NCBI GenBank assembly: GCA_021209875.1
Contig: JAGYVD010000006.1
Coordinates: 2,666,001-2,730,000, forward strand
Length of the DNA stretch: 64,000 nucleotides
From: Rosellinia necatrix
Taxonomy: Eukaryota > Ascomycota > Sordariomycetes > Xylariales > Xylariaceae
Reading direction: 5' to 3'
The notes under the pieces were generated by a model. The model did no database searches, had not been told where the DNA came from, and saw only the letters and a program-made list of their open reading frames with translations. Shown piece by piece: positions 10,784-22,200 of the stretch (its first letter is position 1; each line of letters begins with the position of its first letter). The translations under genes and the position numbers were made by a program.

Positions 10784-13552
10784 TACGCCTCACTGCTACG
10801 TGCGCGCGTATCACCTCGACAGAACAGCGGGGGGGGGAGGCCGGGGGAAAGAGACCAGAAGCGGGAGACCGGAGGAAGGAGACCAGAAGCGGAAGACCGG
10901 AAGAGGGATGGGGGGGGGAGGAGGGAGAAGAGAGGCTATGAACTATGTCGGGATCGCAATGACGATCGGCCTCGGCGCAGCATCCAAACAAACCCCCAAT
11001 TGCAGTCGCCGGCATCTAGTACGCTACACACCGGGCTAACGGGCAGATCAAAAGGCACGGTCGAGCCGGGTTGGGTCGAGTCAGTAAGTAGGTAGGCAAA
11101 TCTCGTTTGTGGGACTTTGCCGACAACGGCAGTGATGACATCAAATTCCGAGGGCTTTCTCAATTGACCCGAGGTCCTGTCTCTGGAAACTGCCGCCGCA
11201 AGCCGCTTATGGCCCAGCCTTTCCTAGCCAATCAGGGTCAAACAATTAGTGTACATACATAATACCCCCACCATACCCTTCAGTGGATACCTAGCACCTA
11301 CACAAACACTACCTAAGGTTGCAGGTGCTTTTAGGGAGGTGGAAGACACCTACTGCATTTGAGCTGGCCACTGGCTGGACGGCAGGGGGACCTATGTAGG
11401 TATCCCACTACCTACTCCCAATAGTGACATCGTAACCCCCACCCTAGGTTACTCCTATAGATCATATATGTTTGGGTGTTCATTTCTTTGGAAGCATCCT
11501 GTGTCTCCCTCTTGTCCAGAAATTCAGCATGTTCATACAACGCCACCACGATACGGCCCCCCATCCCTCGACCTACATCAACTATAACTAGAGGCATAGG
11601 CCTCGCGTGAGGGACGGGGCTGAAGCCAAGAGGTTTACCGTTCGGTCCGTCGGCTCGAGGCGGCAGAGGTGATTCAGTATCCTTATCGAAGCAGGTAATA
11701 AAAGTAACGGGTCATCATCTCGAGAGCCTCAGGGTCATCATCCGGTAGATCGATACGTGACTCCCAGTCCTCCTATAGCGAGAACTCGGCTCCCGCGTAG
11801 ATAGGTGCGAGATGATTCGGCCAGCCTTGAACGCCCCGCGACAGGCTGCAGCGAAGAACGCAGGCCGTGGGCATATTATAGCTTCATACACTCGGTGGTC
11901 TCTTGCGCTCCAGGATATGGTGAGGTCTAGGTACTATCCACTTGGGTGATGTCTGGTGCACCTCTAAGTTAGGACTGTGAGCCATCTGAATGGGGAGGGA
12001 GCGGGATAAATGGTGAACGCATACGCCTTCAAAGAGCTCATCAACTCCGTGGTCGGTTCGTCGCTCTCGGCCATGTCGCATGAGGCCTGTGTCTTAGCGC
12101 CAATCCCTAGGGTTTACAATCCTATCTCCTAAAAAGAGGTTCGGAAATCATCCGCCGCAGCACAGTAATCGTACTCAAACACAACTATATAGCACGAAGG
12201 TGCCTGTGATAAGGAGTTGTCAGGTGTGTTATTGGCCCAACCGCTCCCTAGACGCCTTGGCTAGATGCTTACGCTATCCCTGCCAAACGTCTGATTCCAG
12301 TCAGTGCTCTCTCTCCCTCTCTCTCCAAGTATGAGACGATCGTTCTGCTGTCAGTTTGATCTCGGCGTATGTTCATCACATTCTACCATGCCATGGAACC
12401 CCACACGCACACGCACTGAGCCGTTCACATATCTCGGAAACCTGTAACATGAACAGTAAGTAAATAGCAGGAAGCAGGATATGCGCTGATGAGGTGCGTC
12501 TGTCTGTCATAAGGACGAGATGATGTTTTGGTCCATCTGATAAATCAATTCGCAAATCCCTTGCCCCGTTTTGACTTGCAACCAACTTGCAACCATCACG
12601 ATTTACACAGCCACCGTCCCTGTCACCGGAAACCGTGTTTCCGGACTGGGAAAGAAACAAATAGCGCGCATCGCAGCGCATATCATATCGCACATCGTAT
12701 CACGGCGATGCCAGTCATCTAGCCGGCCTTCTTCACGTGGCCGCAACGGTCGCGCTGATGCTGACCAGGCTTGTTTGAGGCTCGTTTGATCTACTCCATC
12801 TAATGTTCGAGACCCTGACTCCCACCCCGGTCACAAAGGTTGCAAAACGCCCCTCATGGCAAGCTCCACAGCGTGTGTAAGTCAGGACGGCCAAGACCTC
12901 CCCAAATTCCCAAGCGCCAGGTCCAATACGAAAAGTCAGCCAAATTTGTGTGATCTACGCCGTTGGAGATCTTGATATACCCCGCAGATGTTTGGGCTTC
13001 TGTGCACCCGATTTGTGGTACGGGCGATGCGATGATGGACTTCCATATAGGGCATGTTTTGAAATTCTATTCTAATTCAAGAACAGATCACATCATGCTG
13101 CTCGGCTCCTTAGGCGAGGGGGAAACACATGTACCGTACCCATCACGTTGCATGCACGGCGCTTGACATGGCTCGTAGTTATGTCAGAGAAGCTGAGCAC
13201 GCGCTTTTACTACACGTTGATCAAAGGCAGCCATCATGTTAATCATATTAAACCTAATTCAGTTTATTCTTCCATAAATACCAGGCCTCCCGTGCCGTCG
13301 TAACCGTTCTACCGATCTCTATCCTCTTCGACCACACCCCAGTCGGCTAATCCAGACTCCTCTTCGCCTTCCCTTCCGTTCATTCGAGGTGAGAAAGGCC
13401 CGTACCCAGCTGTGAACACCCATGCGCTGACCGATGACCAGCTGTGCTCCAGTCCTTCTATTCTCTCCCACCGGATTCACAGCTCTGCGAGCCGTGCCTT
13501 GACCCTCATTACTATTGACTAGTATTCTGTCTTTTATTCCCATACTTTCAAC
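10784..13552. other. Intergenic spacer with a purine-rich imperfect repeat
   Basis: This is the divergent spacer between ETF-QO (-) and the secreted repeat protein (+), so it should hold both promoters. At about 10848-10904 there are two imperfect 28-bp copies of an AGACCAGAAGCGG-type unit next to G-runs. A CATAAATAC motif at about 13272 lies some 280 bp before the ATG of the secreted protein and could be TATA-like. Short CT-rich tracts occur near 12307. I see no supported gene between 11000 and 13500. Confidence 0.5.
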
Positions 13553-14666
13553 ATGAAGAACGTTGGTGCTATCGTGATGGCCCTGGCGGCAAGCGCCTCA
13601 TTCGTGGCCTCCATGCCGGCCCCTATTGCCGGACGGAGCGTGGAGCCCCGTGGCTATAGATACTACGGTACATAGTCCCCCCACCACGGCACTCCCGTAC
13701 CACACCGCGAACCAGACACTAATTTCATACACCCAAGCCCTCCATGTTCGCGGACCCGGTGACGGACCTGGTCGTGGGCCGGGCGCTAAGTCTGGTCCCG
13801 GAAAAGACGGTCCTCTCGGCGGCAAAGCTGGAAACTCAACAGTAGTAGCAGATGTGAGAGCAGCCCCCCAAATACACACAAACGCTTCACGGTGAGTAAT
13901 CCATACTAACTTTACGCCGTAGCCCGCCAACAACGGGACTGCCAACGCCGACCCTAATGATACCGAAGATGGCAAGGGGGAGGAGAATGGCAATGGCAAA
14001 GACGCCGACCAGGAGAATGGTGCTGATGCCGGCGAGGATGCCGGAAACGGCAATAACAACAACAACCCTCTCGAGGCCCTCCTAGGTCTCCTTAACGGCG
14101 GCGCGGGCGGGCAAGGAGCAGGAGCCGGCGCAGATCCTCTTGCCCTCCTCCAGGGCCTCCTCGGTGGTGCGGCTGGGCAAGGTGCGGGAGCCGGTGCTAA
14201 CCCGCTCGCTGGCCTTGAGGGGCTTCTCAACGGTGGTGCTGGAGAACAAGCTGGTGATCAGAAAGCAGGTGACCAACAAGGGGAGAACCAACAGGAAAAT
14301 AATCAACAAGGCGATAACCAAGAGGATGTGCAGCAAGGAGAGAATCAACAGGGCGATAACCAGCAAGAAGGAGACAACCAACAAGAGGACGTCCAGCAGG
14401 GAGATAATCAACAGGAGGGTAACAACCAGCAGGGAGACAACCAGCAGGGAGAGAACCAACAAGAGGGCGACAACCAACAGGAAGGTGACCAACAAGCGGG
14501 CGAGCAGAAGGCGGGCGAGGAGCAGGCGGGCGAGGAGCAAGCGGGCGAGCAACAAGCAGGCGGCAGCCCTCTCGCGATACTCCCGAGCCCCCTCCTCGGC
14601 GCAGGCCAGCAGCAGGCAGGCAGCAGCCTCGTAATCCTCCCGGGCCGCCTCAACGCCATCGCCTAA
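13553..14666 (+). CDS. Secreted low-complexity protein with Q/E/N/D/G repeats (3 exons, 324 aa)
   Basis: Exons 13553-13667, 13738-13853 and 13923-14666; introns of 70 and 69 bp, phases close. The first 20 residues (MKNVGAIVMALAASASFVAS) form a clear secretion signal. A Gly/Pro-rich segment (GPGDGPGRGPGAKSGPG) follows. After that come leucine-containing repeats of the type PLEALLGLLNGGAGGQGAGA, three times. Next is a long hydrophilic tract built from QQGDNQQEG/GENQQ units and then QAGEEQAGEQ units. The C-terminus is short and hydrophobic (SPLAILPSPLLGAG, SSLVILPGRLNAIA). There are no cysteines, no GPI signal and no enzyme domain. It may be a cell-surface, matrix or effector-type protein; the function is unknown. 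Repeat-rich DNA of this kind is expected to vary in copy number between strains. Confidence 0.85.
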
Positions 14667-15357
14667 GCATCGACGGTCGTCACGCCACCATGGTCCGTAA
14701 CCATATGCGCATGAGCGCCGCGGACCAGGACGCTCAGCCCCTGGCAGCGGCAGGGATTAGGTTAACATTGCAGTTGGCTTGCTTCACCTTTGGAGAGAGA
14801 GGAGTTTCCATCTCGAGGCAAGACGGGAGCCCAGGAGAATCTTGGTCATGGCGTGTATAGATACCCCTTTAAAGCCGTCTAGCTAGCCTAGACTGTCGCG
14901 ACGCACTTACGATAACAAAATCCCGTGTAATGCGGGAAACTAAATAGATACCTAAGTTATCCAAGGTTTTAAATACCTCTTTACGAGCAACTTTATGAAA
15001 TGCCACCGCAATAGGTAGTAACTCCTTCATATATTTACTTGCAGCCCAAAGCCGCAACAGAGCATTATGCAATGTATACTGCAAACCTTCCAATCTCTGT
15101 TTAAAAAATCGAAAAAGAGAAGAATGAAGTACAAACAACAAAAAGGATACAAAGACTGAAAAGGAAGCATCTAATCTAACCGTGATTCTACGTAACCTTC
15201 ACGAAATCCCCACCTAATCCCAAACCCAGACCATCTGCCAGCCCCAATCCATCCCGAACCTAGGAATCTAATTTTCCCAACCTTAACCCCCCCTCTTTTT
15301 TTTTTAAACTCAATCCCTCACTTATTTCCTTCCCTAAAACATCAACCTCGTGTCAGC
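14667..15357. other. Intergenic spacer with AT-rich insert
   Basis: This is the convergent spacer between the secreted protein gene (+) and the reductase gene (-). The segment 14869-15141 is markedly more AT-rich than its surroundings and holds a 90-codon minus-strand frame without a known domain (see findings). T-runs near 15296 lie just beyond the 3' end of the reductase. Confidence 0.5.
14869..15141 (-). pseudogene. AT-rich orphan frame, possible mobile-element fragment
   Basis: A 90-codon frame with a helical composition (RLWAASKYMKELLPIAVAFH, KVARKEVFKTLDNLGIYLV) sits in an AT-rich island between GC-rich genes. It has no signal peptide and I cannot assign a family. The base composition jump suggests an inserted or RIP-degraded fragment, not a resident gene. 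I cannot exclude an exon of an unrecognised small gene. Confidence 0.25.
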
Positions 15358-18300
15358 CTAAATCGGCTCGTCCCGGGGCTCGACAAGGACCTCGTTGACG
15401 GCGACGTGCGGCGGCTGGCTGAGGGCGAAGACGACGGCGGCAGCGACGTTTTCGGGGCCGAGGATCTTGGCCCCGGAGGGTTGTGCGTATTTGGCGACGG
15501 CCTCGGGGTCGGAGGACGTGGACAAGGCGATGAGGTCGGTGGCGGTGTTCCCGGGTTGAACGGAGGTGACGCGCAGGCCGGAGCCGGCGGTCTCGAGGCG
15601 CAGGGCCTGGAGGGCGGCCTCGACGAAGAACTTGCTGGCCGAGTAGACGCCGAGGCCGGGGAACACCTTGCGGCCGGCGTCGGACGAGATGACAACGATG
15701 TGGCCGCCTCCGCGCGCCAGCATCCCCGGTACCGCCGCCCCGAGGCAGTGCAGCACGCCCTTGCAGTTGACGTCCACCGTGCGCTCCCACTCTGCCGCCC
15801 GCGCGTTCGCCATCAGTGTGTAGTACATGACCCCTGCGCAAGCCACCACCGCGTCCACCGGCCCCAGCCGAGCCCCGGTCTCCTCCATCAGCGCCTCCAC
15901 CTGTACCCTGTCCGTCACGTCCGTCCTCCGCACGAGCACCCTGCTCCCTAGCGCCTCCAGCTTTTTGCTGAGCGCCTCGAGAGCTTCTGTCCGGCGCGCC
16001 GCGAGCGCCACGTGTGCGCCCTCCTGGGCGAGCGCCGTTGCCACCGCGGCGCCGATGCCCGATGATGCGCCCGTGATGACGGCGACGCGGCCAGCGAGCG
16101 GTCCCCTCCTCTTGGTGCTGGAAACCGCCGACGGACAGGGGGTCTGACGGCGGGGCCGGCGCGGCAGCCAACCTCTGGCGCAAAAGTGGCGCGTGTACGT
16201 TTCAAAGAGTTTGTTGTCGATCTTGGGCCGTCGGAGACCGACCTGGGCAAGTAAGGGGGCGGTGGCCGGGTCCTTCAGCACCGTGATCCACTTCAGGCCC
16301 TCAATAGTGGGCATGCCGCGGCGGAGGATGTCGACGGTGAAGATGTTGCCTCTCGAGCCGGAGCCTCTCTTCTCGTCCCACAGTGCCACCCAATCCTCCC
16401 ACACAACCGGCTTAGTGGGGTATCCTAATTCGCCGAGGATTCCGAATAGCTCCTTTGTAGCTAGCGGACTCGGGTCGCCCAGGTGGAAAATGCGCTGCTC
16501 TGTGCCTTCGATATCAGCCAGCGAAATTATTGCTTCGCTAACGAAATCAGCCGGTGTCATCTCCGCGTACCATCCCTCGATATCCGGCGCATGCCCGAGC
16601 TGAAGCGACTCGACGATTAACGCGTTCATGAGGTCGTAGGTATTTGATGAGCCGGATGTGCTATGTCCACTAATCGTCCCTGGCCGGTAGATTCTTGCTG
16701 GGAGGCCGCGGTCCGCAGCCGCGAGTATCAATCGTTCAGCCACCCACTTTGTCTGGCCATACCCGTCGAGCAGCTTTTCCGGCACGTCGTTGATGGCCAC
16801 CATGGCATCTTCGGACCAGCCCTCGACGGAGTTGGGAAGCACGCCATTGGTGGAAATATGGTGTACAGTCGCCCCAGCCTGGCAAGCAAGCCGCACTATT
16901 TCTCTCGTGCCGATAACATTGGCGCCACGCATGGCTGCGTAGGGGTATATAAGATTAACGGTTGCGGCGGAGTGAATAATGACCTGCACACGCGACGCCA
17001 GTTCATCGAAGGCATCTAATGACAAACCAAGCCGTGTTCTTGACAAATTCGCCGGGAGAATTTCGATACGCTCAAGCATAGAGTCATCCCATAGCCCTAG
17101 GTCCAGTAAATTACTACGGACTCGGGCCATGCCACCAGCCTGGTTTCTATCCTCGGGTACGGTTGTAAAACGCACAAGACAGATAATCTGTGCTGTTGTT
17201 TTGTGAATTAAGGCGTGGAGAAGGAAGGCCCCCAGGTAACCAGTCGTGCCGGTCAATAATACTGTGGTCGCTTTGCTAATTGGCTCCATTCTAGTTGACT
17301 TGGGTTGAAATTCGGCTGGGAGAACGGAGTCGGCTTCTAATACACGAGGTAGGTCGGCCTGCAAGGCTGCTGTGTGGCCGTCACGCGCGTTTCGTACGAC
17401 CTCTAGGTGTCCCTGAAGAGTTGGGCTCCCAGCAAGGCGAGCAAGGGGGACCGGGAATCCATAAGTGCCCGTGAGTCTTGTAATAAGTTCGACCAGCGCG
17501 AGGCTGTGTCCCCCAAGGTCGAAGAATCCGTGCTCCTGTTGCATCACAGTTGTGAAGGGTATGTTGAGAACCGAAGCCCATATATCTGCTATATCCTTGA
17601 TGGCGATCCTCTGGTCCGTGTCTTCCTTTTCCCCATCTGCCTGCCCTTTGACTGGACTTCGTGCTCGTGTCGGGGAAGGAAGACGTTTCATATCAATTTT
17701 TCCGGAAACCTCGTGTGTTGGAAGGATATCCATCTGAACCCAGACAGCTGGAATCATATAATGCGCAAGATGCGACGAAAGTATCCGCCTCGCGGCCGGA
17801 CTGAATCCCGCATCATCAATGGTTACGGCAGGGCGATCCTCTGCTACCTCGGTATCCGCGACTACGTAAGCCACTAATTGTCGATCCAGGCCTTCGCCAT
17901 GGGCAACGATAACACACTGGCTGAATGCAAGATGCGTTGCGATCGCGTGCTCCACAGCCCCTGGTTGTACACTGTATCCTCGGATCTTGATCATAGACCC
18001 AACACGGCCGGTAATCTCTAGAAGGCCAGATGGCAATATTCGAGCAGTATCGCCTGTCTTATACATGCGAGCTCCTGAGGTCCTGTGAAACGGATCTCGG
18101 ACGAAAGCTTTTGCAGTGGTTTGCGGTAAATTGAGGTACCCTGAGGCGAGAAGGTCGCCTCCAATTACTAGCTCTCCGCTTCTCCCATCCTCCACCCTGT
18201 TCCCTTCTTCGTCGAGAATATAAGCGTGCTCCGGGTCTAACGGCGGTCCAACTGGCACCACTTCCGCCCCCTCATCAAGCATCTCCCTTATGTCACCACA

Positions 18301-19236
18301 TGCTATCTCGTGGGTTTCACTTGCGCTATAGACGTTGAGAAGACGTGCGTTAGGGAGCGCTCTAAGACCCCTTCGTGCTAGGTCAGTGGTCACGACCTCT
18401 CCGTTGAGCCATAGGGTTCGCAAGTCCGCGAGGCGAGCGCCAAAGTTGGCGTCCCGAGCCAAAACTGTCGCAAGCAGAGTGGGGGTCATAAGAGTCTCGG
18501 TGATACGTTTTGACCGTAACAACTCCACGAGAGCTACCGGGTCATAGCTTTTGTCGTCTGGTACCGTTACCACTGTTGCTCCTCGAAGCAAAGGTCGTAA
18601 GATCTCCCATACAAAGAAAACGTTGCATGCGACACGGTCACCAGGTCCAAGGTCACTCAGACCAAATCGTAGATTATACGAGCGGACGGGCGCTCGGTGG
18701 GGGTTGGCAATCCCCTTTGGGCGTCCGGTGGTGCCCGAGGAATATGATACAAAAGCAAGTCTTTCGAGGTCATCATCATCAGGTACGGCTGGCAGCCCAT
18801 TTACCGACCCATTGGGAAGGGGGCTGCCATCTTTTGTCGGTTCTTGTTCATCGAGGACAATCAAGGAGACACGACTCTTGATCTGACCGACGTGAGCCGT
18901 ATGGGTAATGACGACGGTCGGTCTAGCATCTTCGAGGACATTAGCTAGTAGCCCGGGGGGGTAGGCAAGTTCAAGAACTAGAAAGGCGCCCCCGGCCCTG
19001 AGCGCTGCAAGGCACGATATAACGTAGTCGGCGCTCCGGCCCATCAGAACGCCCACCAGGTGGTTACGGCCAACGCCCTCGTGGCGAAGACGATCGGCCA
19101 GTGTGCCGACATGGGCGTCGAGCTCGGCATAAGTCAGACTAATACCACCGTCTTCTAGTGCCACGGCATCCGGGGATGCTTTGACCTGGCTCGAGAAGAG
19201 TGCGGAGAGGTCCTTGTTGATATCGATTATAGTCAT
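15358..19236 (-). CDS. A-T-R1-R2 carboxylic acid reductase, glycine betaine reductase type (ATRR), 1292 aa
   Basis: A single-exon NRPS-like enzyme. The start is the ATG at 19236; the frame is open 54 bp further, but from a GTG. The adenylation domain is at about residues 10-530 with core motif YSSGTTGRPKG near 165, then YKTGD and GRVGSMIKIRGYSVQPG. The carrier domain has DLGGHS, with the phosphopantetheine Ser near 578. The thioester reductase R1 has GTTGYLG near 663 and YGQTK near 826-830. A C-terminal short-chain dehydrogenase R2 has TGASSGIG near 1055 and YSASK near 1198-1202, preceded by VVISSDAG. This order is that of fungal ATRR, which reduces glycine betaine to betaine aldehyde at R1 and on to choline at R2, using ATP and NADPH. 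The pocket region (NVFFVWEILRP and NVYSASETHE) is aromatic, as expected for a quaternary ammonium substrate, but the specificity is inferred. No cluster partner is adjacent. The R2 part is more GC-rich than the A domain. Confidence 0.88.
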   Translation of the reverse strand: MTIIDINKDLSALFSSQVKASPDAVALEDGGISLTYAELDAHVGTLADRLRHEGVGRNHLVGVLMGRSADYVISCLAALRAGGAFLVLELAYPPGLLANVLEDARPTVVITHTAHVGQIKSRVSLIVLDEQEPTKDGSPLPNGSVNGLPAVPDDDDLERLAFVSYSSGTTGRPKGIANPHRAPVRSYNLRFGLSDLGPGDRVACNVFFVWEILRPLLRGATVVTVPDDKSYDPVALVELLRSKRITETLMTPTLLATVLARDANFGARLADLRTLWLNGEVVTTDLARRGLRALPNARLLNVYSASETHEIACGDIREMLDEGAEVVPVGPPLDPEHAYILDEEGNRVEDGRSGELVIGGDLLASGYLNLPQTTAKAFVRDPFHRTSGARMYKTGDTARILPSGLLEITGRVGSMIKIRGYSVQPGAVEHAIATHLAFSQCVIVAHGEGLDRQLVAYVVADTEVAEDRPAVTIDDAGFSPAARRILSSHLAHYMIPAVWVQMDILPTHEVSGKIDMKRLPSPTRARSPVKGQADGEKEDTDQRIAIKDIADIWASVLNIPFTTVMQQEHGFFDLGGHSLALVELITRLTGTYGFPVPLARLAGSPTLQGHLEVVRNARDGHTAALQADLPRVLEADSVLPAEFQPKSTRMEPISKATTVLLTGTTGYLGAFLLHALIHKTTAQIICLVRFTTVPEDRNQAGGMARVRSNLLDLGLWDDSMLERIEILPANLSRTRLGLSLDAFDELASRVQVIIHSAATVNLIYPYAAMRGANVIGTREIVRLACQAGATVHHISTNGVLPNSVEGWSEDAMVAINDVPEKLLDGYGQTKWVAERLILAAADRGLPARIYRPGTISGHSTSGSSNTYDLMNALIVESLQLGHAPDIEGWYAEMTPADFVSEAIISLADIEGTEQRIFHLGDPSPLATKELFGILGELGYPTKPVVWEDWVALWDEKRGSGSRGNIFTVDILRRGMPTIEGLKWITVLKDPATAPLLAQVGLRRPKIDNKLFETYTRHFCARGWLPRRPRRQTPCPSAVSSTKRRGPLAGRVAVITGASSGIGAAVATALAQEGAHVALAARRTEALEALSKKLEALGSRVLVRRTDVTDRVQVEALMEETGARLGPVDAVVACAGVMYYTLMANARAAEWERTVDVNCKGVLHCLGAAVPGMLARGGGHIVVISSDAGRKVFPGLGVYSASKFFVEAALQALRLETAGSGLRVTSVQPGNTATDLIALSTSSDPEAVAKYAQPSGAKILGPENVAAAVVFALSQPPHVAVNEVLVEPRDEPI

Positions 19237-19290
19237 CCTTGCGGCTGGCTTGGACCACCAGAGCTCCGAGAGGCGTTGGCGATGACCCAC

Positions 19291-22200
19291 AAGATGTCGG
19301 TCTGGTTCAACTTTAGAGTAAGAAGTAGGTAAAAATAATGTTGGACAAGGATGGGAACGGCTCTAAAGCAGGATGATTTCTGCAGCCTCGCGAAAAGAAG
19401 AAGGTGTGCCAGGATAGGGACGGATGGGATGTGGAGCGTGCTGAGTTGGGTCATTGGGTCTGAAGCTACCGAATTGCACGTCGATTCAATACCTACCTAG
19501 GTAGGTATACGTAGAGTGTACATGGCGCTAAACGAGATCTATAGGGAAGGCTCGGTTCGAATCTGGTTTAGGGTTTGTGGATGATATCAAGGTTTCAAGA
19601 TCTGGTCCTACTTTCCTCATGTCACCCACCTATGATGCGTTATTCACAGTAGAGTGCGGGTCATTCGCGGATATGGCGAATGCACTACGTCTTTCCCCCC
19701 CTTTCCCCTTTTCCTCTTTCTTTTTCTCTTTCCCTTTTTTTTTTTTTTTCTCCAAATTATCCCCGTCCATCTTTCCCTTCCCCTCCCGGCTAGGCAAGGC
19801 ATTTGTGCTACAATAGAAAAGGATGGAAATTAACAGTGGCCCTCGCCGCCTCCGGACCTATCTCGATTGGCACCACGAGCCATTGTGAGCTGCGTGGCCA
19901 TGTCGGCTTTAGATAGCGGTCAGGCCTCTGCAGCCGTTCTGGAGCGCCCCGATGGGTTTGCGACCTTGGCATGTCCGGAGACCGGCTTTGGGTGCAGGAC
20001 AGGGGCTACCGGTGATCGAAGAGTGTGACGAACCATTTGGGCTGCAAAGGCGAACCCCAACCGAGCACGACAAGTTCAGAATTTCAGGCATCGATGTCGA
20101 AACTAGTGGGCTCGTATATTTGCCCGTCAGCGCTCGTTCTGCTACCTGCACTACATCTTGTGTCCCCTACTGTGCATACCTAACCTAGGTAGATGGGCCT
20201 ACACTCTGCACTGTAGTTATCTTAGCGAGCCAATACCGCCGACCCTAGCCGGCCAGCTTTTCCGGCGCAGTATCGGAGGCCATAACTACCCCTAATCACA
20301 TGTCGATGACACGATCGGATTGGAGGGCTGGGACTGAATGATGATGCAATGCCGAACTTGGAGTGGGCCACAGTCTGGTCCAATGGCCACCAGCTGCTGG
20401 GCGCTATATTCGGAAAAAGGTCACGTTACCGATGCGGCGGTATCGCCCACGCATTCGAGTGGGGTGAAAAGCGACTAGTACATAGGTAGTCGCCTCCCCA
20501 CCTAACCCCGATGCATCTCGCCCTATTGCCACTGGTCTTCCTGCTGGGTCTTTATTATTATTATTATTATTATTATTATGCGATCATAGAGGGTCCCTAC
20601 CACGTTACCATGTATAGGAAACCTGAAGTCTGCGAGGCTAAGCTCATCACACTTCGGCAAACTTGAATTGTTCCAAAATATCGGCCGGTGGCGTTCTATT
20701 CGATTTGCACATAAGAAAACGATAACTACTGCCAAGCTTGAAGAAACGTGGAATGCGTCATCGGAGCCGAAGTCCGACATAATACCTGTGTAGTCAACGT
20801 AGAAAGGCATATCCATGAAACGAATTCGCAAACGCCATGCGAATTACCGAGCCTCGGCGTTCAATTGGCGGGTGGCGTCTTCAGCGGGATGCAATCTAGC
20901 GCGTATATTGTAGGGCTGAAGTGGCTATTTGACGTGGCATGTTCACACGAGTGGTGAACACTAACACAATCACAGCCTGCAGCGGATGATAGCGGGTACT
21001 ACATTTCAGGGAAGCCGTTGCTCTAATGTAGAACACGAAGGCGGATAAGGAATAGCGTTGGGTGAGGTGAGAGAAGGTCAATTGAGTCGGTAGGTGTATA
21101 AGTCGGTGTGCAGTATTAGATTTGGAACCAAAGGCCGAATGAAGCCAGCTCACTCATGGTGTTTCCGTCGCCAAGAATTTCCGAGTGCGTGCTCCGCATG
21201 GCAGAGTAGTAGAGCATGTTTTGTCGGTGTGGCTAACTTTGGACGCGGCGCGGGCCATTCATTACTAGCGTCGTATGTGACGAAGAAAAAGAAGAAGCTC
21301 TTAGCGGGATACTGGGCTTCGCAGTGGACGCCACAGGGATAATATAGGTCCTCCAAGCTGTGTTGTAGACCTTCAGGATTTTCGGAGGGGGGCATCGGTA
21401 TCTTTCTCCTCACCGTGGCTCTAGTGTGTCGTTGCCACCATCTTCCCACAAGTTGGAGAATACATGCCACCCAATGTTGGCGGAATCGGTTACCGAGATG
21501 TGGCGATCGAAGGGTACGAACTTACAGGAGTAGTTTTCTGAATTTGGGAAGCCGGGTTCTCGAAGTACGTTCATCCACTACAGGATGACATCCATGAATT
21601 CGCGATGCTAAATCATTAATTTTAGTTCCTCGCATAACTTAACCAAGAGAGCCTTGACTCTCAGGTTTCTCAATTGTTCATTACTTATGTACAGCACTAG
21701 TGTGGAATTGGTGGTGCACAATACCCAATACTTAGTGTACACTAGGTAGTTAGATGAGGTGTAAGCTCTGCCATACGCTTGGTGAGAGAAAAGGACAACG
21801 CGTTGGAAACGGCGGGGGCGCTTAAGTTCTTGACTTCGTCTTCGGCCAATTATAAAAAGGGGAAAAGAAAAAAATGACACACTGAACGCATCTAATAAAC
21901 ATGCTGAATCAAGACCTCCGCCACAGTTGACTAGCCGCTTTCAAAGAATGATCTATCACGTGAGTAATCCCTCCAGCCCACTAGTAACAGAACAGAGGAT
22001 GTCAAAAACATAGGCGAAGGAATAACTAGGAATTTACCCAACCATCCAGACCGATTGCTTGCTAAGGTATGTCGCCTACCTGAATAGGTAAGGTAAGTAG
22101 GCGACGAGGCCTAAACAAGAACCGCTTCACATCGTGGCGTATTTATGTATCACACGCGGATATTGTGGTAGAGCATACAAGCGACTACTGAAGTAGTGAT

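Noticed and set aside
15358..16183. Separate SDR gene downstream of an A-T-R enzyme
   Set aside because: The SDR domain is in the same uninterrupted frame as the A-T-R1 part, and this fusion is the known architecture of fungal ATRR.
19540..19575. tRNA-like B-box (GGTTCGAATCT)
   Set aside because: The five bases on either side of the loop do not pair as a T-stem, and there is no A-box or acceptor stem at the right distance.
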